DNA of 64,000 bases from Apostichopus japonicus (lineage: Eukaryota > Echinodermata > Holothuroidea > Aspidochirotida > Stichopodidae), in the NCBI RefSeq assembly GCF_037975245.1, contig NC_092563.1, forward strand, positions 23,650,960 to 23,714,959. The letters are read 5' to 3'. Below are positions 9,467 through 24,400 of this stretch, piece by piece (position 1 is the stretch's first letter; the number at the start of each line of letters is the position of its first letter). The position numbers and the translations under genes are program-made. The notes beneath the pieces were generated by a model. The model worked only from the letters and a program-made list of their open reading frames with translations. It had not been told where the DNA came from and did not search any database.

Positions 9467-12400
9467 CTGAGGGAAGAAAACAGACGAAATTGTCAAATAA
9501 TTGATAAAGAATAGATCGACACTGTGTCATATTTATTTCAAGTTTGGCCTAGTAAGGCACCAAGCCACAAAGAAAGACTGAAGCAGTTGCAAAATCCCTG
9601 GAAGCACGGTTAACTCAACATCGCCCTCTATTGTGTGAAATTCAAGAGTACTCAAAATTATGTCCTACACAGCCTGGTTGCAGTGAGGCTGCAGCTCTCT
9701 CAGCATGAAACCTTTGGAACACGTTGGTTAAAGGAGACACTACACCCAGCTATCGTCTTTAGCTTACATGAAACTGATCGTCGTGGTGAATAACTTCCCC
9801 TAAATGGCTGAGAAAGCCGTTGCTATGGGTGACATCATGGTTGAAGGGTCTTGTCTATGTTCTGCCATTTTGTACAATCTGTGATGTCATTTTGTACATC
9901 TGTGACATCATAGCGCCACTAGGAAACTGGAACCTTATACATTCTCTTTTGTTTTCCTTATCATATTCTCAAGGTTAATATTATTGACACTGAAACCAAA
10001 ATGCCATCACTAAAATCATGTTTGAGAGCTGAAACGTCTTGGACTTAGCATAATTTACAAAACTCCATCTCCATTACCGAAGAATAGACATTGTTATAGA
10101 TGAAGAAGAAACTTGAGGCACATGTTGCCTTGGGAGTGAAGGAACATTAAACCTGTCTGTGATGTCCCCAAAATGGAATATGTTTTGATTCATTTGCTGT
10201 TTTTGGGAATGATATAGAGTATTAATAGATCAACTATGATGCTTGCATTTGCCTGTCCTTAAATTGGTGCATGAAGATAGAAATGGTCTGAAACTCAATT
10301 CTTACCCCCAAAAAAATTGGGGGGGGGTGAGGGTGGGGGCTGCCTTTATGTTTGTACTCACCTCCTCATCTTGACAAGGGTCGGCTTCATCAAAAAGTCT
10401 GCTCCTCCCCATAGGAAGATGAATGCTAGGATGATGTAAATGAATCCGAGTAAACTGATTCTTAGAGTACCGGCCAGATAAACGATCGCCAAGGTGACCC
10501 AGAAATTAAAGTTGAAGATGAGTATCTTCAGAATATTTAAGTATGTCCTGTTGAAGAAGGAAGAATGAAAAAGCATTGTCATGGCGATCAGGAGGGAATT
10601 TTTGGGTTAAAAATAGAACTTGAATAATGTATCACCAAGGTAACGAAACGTGATCGCTTTAAAATGATGTAACAGATTAAACCAATCCTAGATATTTTAT
10701 TATTTCTTGACATCTCTTTCGTTTTGGCCTATTGACTTTGATGTATGATTAAACTTTTAGAACTACTTTCATCACAATAATTACAAAAAATGGATATCAT
10801 ACCATATCCTAATGATCATGCCTATGATGCAATAAAGAGGTGGGGAAAATTTGATTTGCTTTTATCATTACATGGAATATTCCAAAATGGAAAAAAAAAA
10901 CACAAGAAACATTATCAATTGATACAATCAAATACAAAAACTTGATTTCATTGCATTACAAAGACAACTATTACGAAATTCACGACTGTCGGCATGGAAA
11001 CGACGTTATAAATCGTATTCCAAAACATTATAAAAGACAACTATTAGAGGTGAACTTCTCTCCATTGCAGTCCACGATCAGATATCATAGCAAACCGAGT
11101 TTCTACTCGATATGACTGTTAAGGAATTCACGACTGTCGGCATGGAAACGATGTCGAGTTCTTACCTCTTGATATTGAAGTTTGGCACAGGATTTTCTGC
11201 GATGTTTTCCACATCCGTCGATGCTTCGTAGTTGTCCCCTCCTCCTTGGATGCCCTCCGGACGCTTCTCAAGCCTGAAGACATCCCATTGTAGACACACC
11301 AACAACAGTTGAATGAAGTCAGCTAATAAATGAAGGTAGAAAGTATTCTAATTTATGAATAATGAAGATTTTAAAAAAATCCTGAAATATTAATTCAAAA
11401 TTATAAAATAATTATTAAAAAATAATGGAACTGTCATTTTTTAACTTTGTCATCATATTCATATTAAAAGTTTAGGAATTTTCTACAGTTTTTATTATTA
11501 GTTTGTAGGTATTGACGGTACACGCAATATCATTTTCAAGAGCAAAGACAAAAAAACTTACTCTGAAGGTAACCTTAGATAGTAAGTTAACAATGTCAGT
11601 ACCGTCAACTTTTAACAAGTTTCTAACAAACGAGGAGAGCATGTCAAGTCAAAAAGAAAAATCAAAAACCTACCTACGATAAAATAAAAAAAATTTAAAA
11701 AAAGCATCACAATAAATGAAAGTAGAAATGGCACTCACTCAAAATAAATTTGCCAGTAGGTGGATTGGCATAGTCCGGAAGGTACAACCATTCGACTAAA
11801 CGTTCGTCAAGGCCGGCCCACGGATAGCCTGAATGGATAACAAAGGTTAATTGTCTTTAACAATCATTTCATATGCTGATGATGAACCTTACTGGATCAT
11901 CTACAGACCTGTTTCACAGCCTAGATCATTTGAATTATTACAGACTTTACTCTCACGTAAATATGGAATATATTTACCGGGCCAAAATTTGTGACAACAT
12001 TTTTCAGATTTGTTGTGATATCTAATCAGTTGAGATTTTGTGATGATATGTATGAGGTCTGGTTAATTGTGATGACATCTATCGGGTCAGATTTTGTGGA
12101 GGCATTTTATACGCTCACATTTGTGAAGGCATGCATCGCTACGATTTGTGATGTTCATCAGCTGAGATTTGTGATGCCATCTATCGGACTTGATCTTTCA
12201 TGATATATAAATTTTTATGATATTTATGATAATATTTACAAAAATATTTATATTTCAAACAATATATGATTTGTGATGAAAATTATCAAGTCAGGTTTGT
12301 GATGACACTTTATCAGGTCAGGTTTTCAATGACACTAATGAGGTCCGATTTTTGGAGCCAAATTATAATTTTCGATTTGTGATGGGAGGAATTTTATTCT

Positions 12401-15400
12401 ATGTTACTGCTACTCACTGTAACACAAAGCGGGCGGCAGACCGAGGGATAGTGCATAGGCTAACAACAACAACACCACCAGACATAGGGCGTAGAATGGC
12501 CACAGTATCGCCACTTTCTGACGGCGAAGGAACAGCATCATAACCATGAGAAGCATAAAGATGACCCCATAGACGTCCAACCGTACGGAGGTTGTAATCA
12601 CTGTGAACAGGAAACAGATCTAAAGAAAAAAGGAAAAAATATGGAATATTATATATATACAACAAAGGTTCAATTGTTCAATTCATTTTGATTGCTTCTT
12701 ACTTCCTTTCTTAAATTTTAAAGTTTGCTTCCATCCATTTGCTTGTATACAAGCTGAAACATTGCATGGCTGCTTTTAGTGATGTTCATACTCAGAAAAC
12801 ACTTGGTTTGACAATTGTATCGTCGTCTCCATGTAAATACATACCGCGATAACCCGTAATCAGGTGATCAGCCGTAAACATATTACAGGGATGTAAGTGC
12901 AGCCCAAAAAAAAAACCGGAAAACTATTCGGAGACCCTGGGTGAATGCCGTCCTAACACATCCTACTCCTAGCTTTGACTACTTACACACTATCGTTATG
13001 TTAGGCTAGCTCACAAGTATTAGCGCTAACTCATCTTACCCCTAGTTCTTACTACTTACACACTATCGTTATGTTAGGCTAGCTCAAAGTTACGAATACG
13101 TCGCAGCGAACTACGGAATAAAAAACAGTCTCACATTCGAATGCGATCACAAATATCGACTTTCATATGTGTATCCCGTAGATTTCCGCCGCTCACAAAT
13201 ATCACAAGCGTTAATTCCGAAAGTTATGTCGAGCACCAGCAGTTACGAAGATATCAATTAGCAGTCCAATCAACGTGAATTAGGCAAGGTTTTTCAACGA
13301 CAGAAATGAGCTATGGCGATTTGAAGTTCGCACGTACGCAACGATATTCACATGGCACAATGTTGTACAGTGCAATGCGATGATGCGAAACAGGAATGGT
13401 ATTTTGATTGATCGATGAGTGAAAGTTGAAGTTAGCTTGCTGCAACGGGCCAGGCATTTTTGCCGCGTTGTGTCTTTGATATTCGAACAATTTTTTGGAA
13501 CTTTATTGGAATTAAAAAAAAAACGGATTTCCGTAAAAATACGGAAGACTTACATCCCTGAAAAAAAAAACCGGATTTCCGTAAAAATACGGAAGACTTA
13601 CATCCCTGATATTAGTCCATATCGCTATAGTTTCAAAACTTGAGGACCGGCAGAGCCCGACGTGAAAATAATGAAATTTTTGTAATTTAATATTGATAGC
13701 AGAGTGCCAGTGGTACCTCAAGACCAAACTTGTAGAAAGCATAGTTGATGAGGAACTTGGAGCAAGAGATGAGACCCTCGTCCGCTTTGTCCCTGGTGAT
13801 GTCGAAGAACACCACGCTGTACTTGGGTTCTTCGAGTCCGTTCTCTTTCCTGTACTGCCTCTGGTGAAGCCAGACCACCGACTGGGCAATTATGATCACA
13901 ATGATGCCGACGTAACCCTGTCGAATGTCAAATTTAAAAAACGATGAAGAGGATAGAAACTTAATGTAGGCAGGGATGTGTCAAGAAGACCGTCTGTGGT
14001 CGAGTCGTTTATTATTAGGCAATGGACTTACCATTTAAGGATTGATGAATAAGACTAGAATCCAAATCAGTAACTAGGTGTATGAACAAAGACCAACAAA
14101 GTATCTTGTACATACAAATGTGAAAGTAGGCAGGGATGTATCAAGAAAACCGTCTGTGGTCGAGTCGTTTATTATTGCTCAATTGACTTTCGATTTAAGG
14201 ATTGAAGAGACTTCAAATCGCAGTATCCTTTCTTTAACCAGGTGTATGAACAAAGCCCAGCAAAGCAGCTTGTACATACAGATGTGCGCTGCCGATTTTA
14301 GTAGTACATTATGGGATGTCTGCTAGGGGTCACATTAATGTCATGCACTGTAGTTCCTTTAGAGAGCAATTGTTTCGATCGTGCACACATGAGTGAGCGA
14401 GACAGGTTACTAACCACTACATGGGGTACACTGCTGCAACGTCATGTGATGTATTCATGTCTTGGTCAGAGTGACTCAATGTTACGACCCAACTCAGAAC
14501 ACATTCAACGGTCACATGACTCCCATCACAGACAACAAAATACTGCTGCCCTTGTGGTTTTTGGGAATCACAAAACAAATTATTAACTCATATTCTTGTA
14601 AAATTCAAGTTTCTTACCCCAACATACGATGAGAAATTATCCACCTTCTCCAGGCCGATCCATACCAGAGTGCTTCCATTGCCGTGGGTAGTGATGCTCT
14701 AAAACCAGAAAAATTTAGCGAATAAACAAAATTAGTTCCAATATAAATACGATGGACCGTGATATAATATATGTTTTAACATGCTACATATCAACTGCTT
14801 TAAACTCTCAAAATTACATCGATAAACCTTGTCGCAATGAGCTATGGCCTTGTGCCATCACACCTGTTGCAAAGCCCATTAAAAGAAAGGTAACTCTTAA
14901 ATCGTAGGGTGACTTGAGACACCGAAAAATTTTCAAAGATTTTAAGAAAAAAAGAAAACTTTTTGATATCATCTCCCTAAGGGAAATTTTCACAGGTGTA
15001 ACTGGAATAAACATTTCTTTTTTGAAGTTATCTCTTTGAACTTATCAAAGAGATGTTATCCATATTTTAAATATTTATGGATTTGGTAGAGATATTCTAA
15101 GACAAAAGCCTTACCTCGTTTAAGAGAGACGATAATCCAAAAAATAGAACAATAGTGATGTTAATAAGCTAGTTATTATCAGGTGTGTCTAATTACTCCA
15201 TTCTTGCAAAGTTTGAGACACACACTTGTAGAGTAAACACATGTTAAACCAAGGAGGTGTTACAACAATCTCTTTTGATCAAATCCAGTGTCCTAATCCA
15301 CATTTTATGTACATCCTCTTGGGAATTTTAAGAACACCCGAACAATTGACGGTAGAAGTGACTACTGATACTTCGCATTCTGAGCTGCTATTTACACCCG

Positions 15401-18400
15401 GAGACAATACTTTGATGTCCATCTGAGTGCCGCCAGAGGTTAATCGTGATTAAAAATTAGATACAAAACGGCTGGTTCTCATTTACTACTTAAGCTTCTG
15501 CAAATACAAATGCATACATTATGACTCATTGAGGACTACCTTACACTTGCTTCTGCAAATCTATATCACATCTTTACATGTTAATAAGTAAGGCACTGAG
15601 CTGATACAAGTCTGAGCGTTGAATCTCGTCAATGTTTGAAAAATGTACAATTCCCTAGAATGACTGGCAGTGCAAAGGCGGTTGGGTCTCTACGGTCAAA
15701 ATCGTAGCAGCCTACGAAGTTGTATTTAAATATACGAACATGACATTAAATCGGATAAACTTACATTCAATACTTAGTTCCGAGTCAAAGACAGGATTAG
15801 TGTCTGCAACAAGGTTACCTTCAAAGAGGATCGTTTTGTTGGATCTCCTAAATATCACCTGCCTGGTTAAACTATGCATCATCTCAGTCAGAGCCAAATG
15901 TCTGATCGTTAACTTTGATTTTATACTATTGAATATTTTTTTTTTGGGGGGGGGGGGGCGGGTCATTTCTACAGATCTTCATTATAAATCTTATTCCCAT
16001 CAATAGCATTTACATTTTCATTAAGATTTTATTCAATTTTGACAGCTTTTTGAGGGAGACTAACCTGATAACTTGATGTAGCATTTTTCACAATGAATAT
16101 TTTAAATACACACACGTATCCAGTACATGGGGAGAAAAGGAACAGACACGAATACAACAGACCAGAAATACAACACATAGAAAGGTTCTATTGGATGTAG
16201 GGAGGGATTGATCAGGAAAGGAAGAGGTTGTCCATGTATGTTACCATCAGGGTTGTCACCACGCCGGGCGGCGCCGGGCGGTGCTACCCAGCTCTCAAAA
16301 TTTCCGCCCGGTACTCAAGGTCAATTTCAGCCTTACCGCCCGGCACAAATTAGCCTACAGTACCGCCAGTAAGTAACTTGGTAAAGATTAGCGCGATTCA
16401 GTGCAAAACGCAGCTTAACTGTAATTAACCCCGCGGAACACTGTCACAAATTACCCGGCTCTAAAAATGGTCTGATGACAACCCTGGTTACCATAGTAAC
16501 CACACAGCCACATGGAAAGTGATCGACCCATGATAACCGAACACATGATAACCATGTATGAGAATGCAATCATAATAGGAGATACCTAGATACCCTATTG
16601 TCTGGGTACAATATGCCTTAGGGAGTTACCTACATATCCTCGTACACAGTTCATCTAGGAATTCCGATGATACCTGGATGCATGGAAAACTGACGACACC
16701 ATGATTTGTATTCCACATGCACGGGAAGTACCTTTCATACCGTAAAGGTGGTTGAACAAATGCACCTCTTCAGTTACTGGTGTTGTGATCAAATTTGCTT
16801 TAAATGTATAACACAGAAATGTGTTTCCTTTGATATTCAGGTTTTTATGATAGCATCGAGATCATTGACAGACAAAAAGTATCATTTGAAAAATATCAAA
16901 GCAGTACAAATTCTCAAAACAAAAATTCAAATTAACAAAAAAAAATAAAAAATAAGAAGTACATCCAATTCACTTTAAAGTAATTGTAGAAGACTGGATG
17001 TCCATTTCTTATGAGGGCCAAAGTCCATCAATCAATCAACGAGTTCAAGCTCGCAATAATATCCGAATTAAGACCTTTGATTTGAATAAATTTTTATTAA
17101 TACTGTTTATTAGTTCATATGAAATATGACAGGCACAACCTATTATTTTATGCCTATTTTGAAAAGAAACCTACATGTTTTTTAATATTTGAAAGTTTAT
17201 TTCTTTTCATCTTGGAGCTGAAAAAAGTTGTCTAAATTTAATGAATTGAATAATTCAGAGTTAGGATACCAAAGGTAAAAGGGGACCACAAGAATGGATG
17301 ATAGGGATAATCAAGGGGTCAGGAGGCAAGGAAGAGGTAAGAAGGTATAAAAGGGGCACCACAGATCAAGAAGGAATGGCAGAGTAATGGAATAAAGGGA
17401 TACCACAGATCTAAGGGGCACTAAAGAAGGGTAATAAAAAGAAGGAACAGAAGAATAATTCAAAAGGGGCAATCAAGGGAAGGAAGAACGCCAAAGTGGG
17501 AAACGGGCGAAAGTATTAAGGGCTAGGGGAGGGGTCAAGGAGGGAACAAAATATCTAAGGGTTGAAACAGAAACCTACAAAGAATACAAGTAGTAAGGAA
17601 CTACCGGGAGAGAAACAGACAAGGGGGGGGGGCAGGAAGGGGGTAGGAGGACTATTAAGACATAGCATCAATACCTCGATCAAGGAGAGGAGTACAAGAG
17701 GTGACAAAGAAGACTAAAGTCAAGAAGGAAACAATAGAATGGAATATTGGGGATACTGGAAGTTGAGGAGGGGACTGAAGAGGGTTATGTTGAGACATAA
17801 TAGGGATATCTAACTTTTTTTATGCAACGAAAAAAGTTACGAGATGAAATGTCATAGATTGTTATATATTTTGTATGAACTAACAGTTTGTGTATTTTGT
17901 TTTAAGTATCGTATTTTATTACTCCTTCTTATAAATATTTTTATTTTATTTTATACTAAAAAAAAAAAAAATTGTAAACGGTCTTAATCGATTGTAACAT
18001 CAGGAGGGAATGAAATACGATAAACAAGGTTACGAATAAGACGGGGCGTTTGCTGCAGCTAAACCGCACAAACAGGAACGTTTCATTCTTGCTGGTATTC
18101 TACTTCATAACAACAAATATGACACGGCAAGTCTATTGCAAACATCTATACATAGAGCAGGTGGCTAAAACATTTTTGCTTTATCATAAAAGATAACAGT
18201 GAAGACAAAAACAAACAAAAAACACTTTTTTCAATTTGGCAGAGCAGACTAGGCATGTGGACTTGTGCAGGTTCATACTATCCATATAATTTCTACAAAA
18301 GCTCTCAGCAATATTTTCTTTAATATAAAAATCAATCCTCATAGCTGTTATCAAAGTAATGCAAGGAAAAATTAGACCAAAAGATGCAGTGGATACAACA

Positions 18401-21400
18401 TGAAATATTGACTTCCTTGTGTGAGCTGCGACATCTCCTTCTCTACCAGACAAGCAACATTTGCAAAACTGCAAATTTCTCTCTTTTCTTTGCAATTTTC
18501 ATTAAATCACAATCAGATCGACCAGTGTTCCCTACCCAGGTAACATCTTCAAACGTATCTTTTTATGGTTTAAATCATAGATACATTTAAACCGCTTGCA
18601 AATTTCATTCCCCATTGATTGGGTTGTTGTGTTTTTTTATTCTTCTGCTTTTTCACAAATGAATATTTATTATTTCCAACAATTATTAAAAACAATTTCG
18701 AAAATATTATTTTTTTGGCCTACGAGATGTCCCCCTCTTGAATCGGTCCTCTCTCTCTTTCTGTCAATCATGCTGTGAATATTTCACTCACATACAGCAG
18801 CATTAAACAATAAATCAAGAATGGTTAGTGGGTGGGGGGGCTTAAAGATAAGAGCACGTGGCATCCAGATTGGATAAGAACCTATCGAAAAATACAAGGT
18901 GTGCTGTAATACGTGACACATGATATCAATTACGCTTCACTTTTTTTTGTTCGAATATACGATAAAAGTGCAATAGAGAGAGAGCGCTTAACATGTGTCA
19001 CACTGCTGGATGCTTTCATTGGGAAAATAAAACATTTGTACATACTGTTTTGCTATATGAAGAATAGAAGGTGGGTTCAGATAAATTGGTCAAAAGAAAT
19101 AGAAGGGGGGTGCAAAAATAAAGATGACAGACCTAAGTGAAGCATGCAAATAAAGGTGATAAAGATGAAAAAGGCAGATTTCTATTGAGATAGGTAAGAT
19201 TGTCAAAACTCAAGCAAGAATGTTATTACAATTTTGTGATCTAAGAATATCAAAATTACCCCTAACCCACCCCCCCCCCACACACACACACACACACTTC
19301 TATGGACTTAAGATATAAAGTTCATATTGGAAGTGCATTACAGTTCTGTCTTGAAAAGGAAACTTAAATATCCCATAAATCAATATTTCCAGGATTGAAC
19401 TTTACCCTTCCTCCTCTCCTGCAGCTGGCAAAGTCCTCCCACCTTTTAAAAATATGTATCTCCTACCTTACCCCAACTCCCTTCACTCCATTAGCTGAAC
19501 ATGCATAGAGATCATCCATATTAACAATGACTGACCCCGCGCATCCCCCCCCCCCACCCACCAGATTTTCCTCCATAATCACTCCTTACCCTACGACTGT
19601 CACCAACCACCCACCTTTGACCTCTTAAACTATCATGAATACCTAGATGTGTTAATTTAGGTAGTCTTTTTGTATCTACTTCTTTGCAGCTCCACATACT
19701 TAAATTAGCATATGTACCACTGTCAACAGTTACATATCCTTCCCCCACTGTTTCTCCTATACACCACCCTTCCTACCCTCCCCATCCCTATTCCATCCAC
19801 CCTTGTTATGCCCATTATCTGCATTTAGTCATTCACACAGCCTCCCCTTCCTCAAATTCTCTTAAATGCCACATATGTGACAAACCTACAACCACTTTTA
19901 ACACACACACAACTCTTGCCTTAAAGAGAGAAAACATATACCAGACGGGAAACTGATCTTATGTTTATGTCACCACCCCATGTAACAACCATCACATACA
20001 CTTGTAATATAACTGTTGAGATTTGACAATCTTGCTCTCTACGTTCTCTGTTGATAGTGAAAGCATGTACAAACACAGGCAGGCAGCATTTGATGGCATT
20101 CAGATGAGAAAGAATAACATGTTATATCTTACCATTAATTCATTAGCCCACTGAATAGTGAACCACGATGTAACATTCTGCATGATATTCAATGTGTTGG
20201 AAGAGTATCAATGAAAATGTTAAACAGCCAATCAGTAGGCTAGCTAGCTAGCTAGCTGATGAATAGTCATAGCAGCTCATGAATAGTCATAAAGAATGAC
20301 AGTACATTTGTACAGATATGGATTCATGAACAAAGGCTGTGACTAAATGTTACTAAATGTTAGAGAGCGATTTCAGTTTGGTAAACACTAAAAATGAAAG
20401 TTAATAAATGAAGAAGATGAAAATAATTAACAAAATCTATCATTAGAAACGAAAAGTTAACAACTCAGATAAAATCTTTCCCTAATTTATTGAAATTTTA
20501 TTTTGGGAGAATATTTGCAATTATTTCTTTCTCAATCCACGCATTTTAGGTAAACCAAAAATTTATACGTACAATCCCCTGGCATGCAGGTTTAGATAAG
20601 CCTAAAGGCATCCCAAGGTGCAAATATATCGTAAAGTTATTGTAAGCTTTGGACTAGACTTTCTCATCATTCAAATTTTTTTTTTTTGATATGCCCACAT
20701 TTGTAATTATTTAATCCCTTGTTCTTTTCTGAAATCAGCCATATGGAATAAGAATTATTTCAAATACACACCAGTTTTTTTCTGAAAATGATCTGATCAT
20801 TGTGTTTTTGTTTTCCTTTTATCCTGAAAAATCTGTGGTTGAAAAAGTTAGATTAATTTTGATCTTGAGAAAGTCTAGAACCAAGCTCAAATCTAGATAT
20901 CAGTGGCGTTCTACGCAGTCTATATACAGTGAGAGCTGCAATCTATCCCGGGTTAAAACATTTTGTTATATGATCTGAGAGTAAAGCGATCAGGCTTTAA
21001 AATTTATACTTACTTTGAACATTATACTCTGCAAAGTTTGAACAGCAATTCAATGAGACAAGATATATTATTCTACATGGACTGAACAAGATTTGTAAAA
21101 TTCTAAACATATCAATTAAAATAACGTGGAACAAAATTACCTTGTATGATATTTATTGATTATAATCACATCTATTTATTTTATATGATGTATTTACAAA
21201 ATATGACAACAAAGGAATGTTCTATTTGCCAAAAAATAAAAATTTGAATCTTTTGTGTCACAAGGTTTTAGCCATGTTTTCGAGTAGACATTTCAGTTTT
21301 CAAGCTTCATGAAATTCTACATATTAAGTACTTAAAAACAAAGGACAGCAACATACATCACCATGACGATTCTTCATGTTCTACTTTTCTTAAAAAAGAT

Positions 21401-24400
21401 ATATTTCTTTTCCAGCTTTTTATGAATATTAGCACAAATATTGGCAATAACCTCTTTGCTCAAGTTAAACAAGCTGATTTAGAAATTGTCAAATCATGTC
21501 ACCATTGACAGGAATAATCGATTAAAAGAGGCCAAAAATGTGTAATTTCTTTAAAGTTTAGTCAAGCAACAAAACATTCATCAATAATGTAAAGCTAATA
21601 AGTTATCATTATTATGATTTTTTTTAATAGCATTTTTTCTTCTTTCTTTCATTTTAATTAATTCAGTAATACTGGTGAAAGCATTATTAACTTTGAAATT
21701 GTCAGAGGAAATATGAAGTAAAATTAATTTTTCAGAGGAAATATGAAGTAAAATAACTCTAACAGCACTAAACAAGTTTTGACTAGTTCCAATATATTAG
21801 ACTATTTAACTTTATTGTGGAGTCACAATTCTGTTCAAATTTGAAGAAATCTTTTACTCCTACAACCAAAGAGAAAGGACAATGCATATGATGCAATGAT
21901 ACTTTTTTTTTCAATTCTAAGAGATGAAGGCAGAAGAATGGAATTACGAAAATGTGTTGTTATAGATAACCTACTGATGACAGAACAAATCAATATATAA
22001 CCAACAAATTTTTAAAACGCTTCAAACACGAGAGAAAATGTGCAATTGTAATGAAAGTACTGGTGTGATTGTGCAACCAGAGAAAAGAAAATATAGAGAA
22101 AATGACAATCTAATGATTTTATATCATCATGGATTTAAGATAATGTTATGTGAATATATGATGAGACATTGCTAGGACTTAAAGGACGCTTCCTATCGCA
22201 ATGTCAAACCCAAGTGGCTATTGTAATCAGCTAAAATGAAGAGGTGGAGAGTAATTAGGAAACAGGTCGAGAGTCAGCAGCTAGAATGAAGCAGGTCTTG
22301 AGTCATCAGCTAGAATGAAGCTAGTCGAGAGTCAGCAGCTAGAATAAAGCGGGTCGAGAGTCATCAGCTAGAATGAAGCGGGTCGAGAGTCATCAGCTAG
22401 AATGAAGCGGGTCGAGAGTCATCAGCTAGAATGAAGCGGGTCGAGAGTCATCAGCTAGAATGAAGCGGGTCGAGAGTCATCAGCTAGAATGAAGCGGGTC
22501 GAGAGTCATCAGCTAGAATGAAGCGGGTCGAGAGTCATCAGCTAGAATGAAGCAGGTCGAGTCATCAGCTAGACTGAAGCAGGTCGAGAGTCATCAGCCA
22601 GAATGAAGCAGGTCGAGAGTCATCAGCTAGAATGAAGCTAGTCTTGAGTCATCAGCTAGAATGAAGCTAGTCGAGAGTCAGCAGCTAGAATAAAGCGGGT
22701 CGAGAGTCATCAGCTAGAATGAAGCGGGTCGAGAGTCATCAGCTAGAATGAAGCGGGTCGAGAGTCATCAGCTAGAATGAAGCGGGTCGAGAGTCATCAG
22801 CTAGAATGAAGCGGGTCGAGAGTCATCAGCTAGAATGAAGCGGGTCGAGAGTCATCAGCTAGAATGAAGCGGGTCGAGAGTCATCAGCTAGAATGAAGCG
22901 GGTCGAGAGTCATCAGCTAGAATGAAGCGGGTCGAGAGTCATCAGCTAGAATGAAGCAGGTCGAGTCATCAGCTAGACTGAAGCAGGTCGAGAGTCATCA
23001 GCTAGACTGAAGCAGGTCGAGAGTCATCAGCTAGAATGAAGCGGGTCGAGAGTCATCAGCCAGAATGAAGCAGATCTACAGTTATTTATTAGCTAGACTG
23101 AAGCACCTCCCGAGTCATTAGCTAGAAGACTAAACTCCTTGCAGTGATTACCAGTGGTTTCTTCTCTACCCAATAGTTTGTGAGCACGAAGAGCTACAAA
23201 TTGAGGATCAGTCCTCAGTGCTAGCTTTAAGTTCACATTTCCAGTTACCAAGGATACCTATCAGGTAACTAGTCCAGGAATGAATAGGAATGGCTTAAGT
23301 AGGTCAGTGATTTTGAGACAGATTGTTGTTTATAAGGTGACATGTTCAGTTGCCAAGGTTGCCTATCAGGTAATATGTGATTAGCGATTTGGGTTGAATG
23401 TGAGTGAAAGCTATCTATAAGTAACCATGTTCAGTTGCCAAGGTTATAAGGTAAGGTAAGGTAGTAAGGTAATATGTCATAAGTGATTTAGGTTGAATGT
23501 CAGTGAAAGCTACCTATAAGTAAACCGTGTGTAGTAGTTTTGTTGAAATAAGTGGGTCAGTGATTTGAGATAAGGGGAGGGCGGTGTTTACATATCCAGC
23601 AATGACTATGATTACTTCATTCGGTAAGTGATTCAAGGTACATGGTTTCCAGGGGTACCTTGAATTTGTTGTTATTTTTATGTCCGGTTAACTAGTACGA
23701 TACTTTGAGATGATCGAACCTACCTCATCGTCACACTCTGGGAAGTTCACCTCATCGGCTATCAGATTTATCTGGTATACCATTTTGGCGAGCATGACGA
23801 TAGACACCCAGAAGAGACTGCCCAGAGAGAGAAGCCTCATCAACAGAGGGAACAAGATGGCCAGGAATATGATCAGGATGAGAACACCGTTGAAGAAAGT
23901 AATCTATAGGTCAGAGGGAAAAACAATTGTGAAAAGTGAGAAACAGCGGTATGATAAAGCCCTGAAGGGCAGTTTTAATACACGACTGCTGTACAACGCT
24001 ACACACGATAGATGAAGCAAGCACACATTACAAATTTGTACTTCCTTACTGCATTAGTTTATACCAAAGTTCACCAGCACGGAACATCTTTCCTTGATCA
24101 ATTTTCTCTGTGGTTTTTAATCTAGTTTTATGCTGGCCACAGCTGGTACAAATAGTTGCACAATACTATGATGGCACAGCTGTTTAGCCCTATGTTGATT
24201 CACACTGATGGATATGGGTTGGGGTGGGGTTGGGGATGAGGGAGGGGGAGGGAGTCCCGAACCATGTGTGTCGCATGTTCCCTTGAGATAGTAATTCCTT
24301 TCCTGTAACCAATTTGCCATTTTTCAAAGAAAGTGTCATTCTCATTATGGTTTTTCTATCTTTCTCTTTCTTCTTTTTGTGTATGTGACTGTTTGGATAA

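Larger units (their letters stand above)
14699..20132 (-). other. PIEZO: PIEZO intron 13 (5.4 kb)
   Basis: Holds the MITE at 16248-16486, a polypurine stretch (17275-17800), a G-run (15947-15958), an A-run near 17960, (CA)n at 19281-19300 and a pyrimidine/C-rich section (about 19400-19880). A small hairpin of ATCTCTTTGA with its complement lies at about 15029-15054. No exon-like segment was recognised. Confidence 0.7.
20178..23723 (-). other. PIEZO: PIEZO intron 12 (3.5 kb)
   Basis: AT-rich. Contains (CTAG)n at 20239-20255, a short duplication of agaggaaatatgaagtaaaat (21703 and 21733), the 29-bp minisatellite and a degenerate 100-bp repeat next to exon 12. No exon-like segment seen. Confidence 0.7.

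Noticed and set aside
22227-23130. CRISPR-like regular repeat array
   Set aside because: Units are contiguous with no unique spacers, and the context is a eukaryotic intron; it is a minisatellite.
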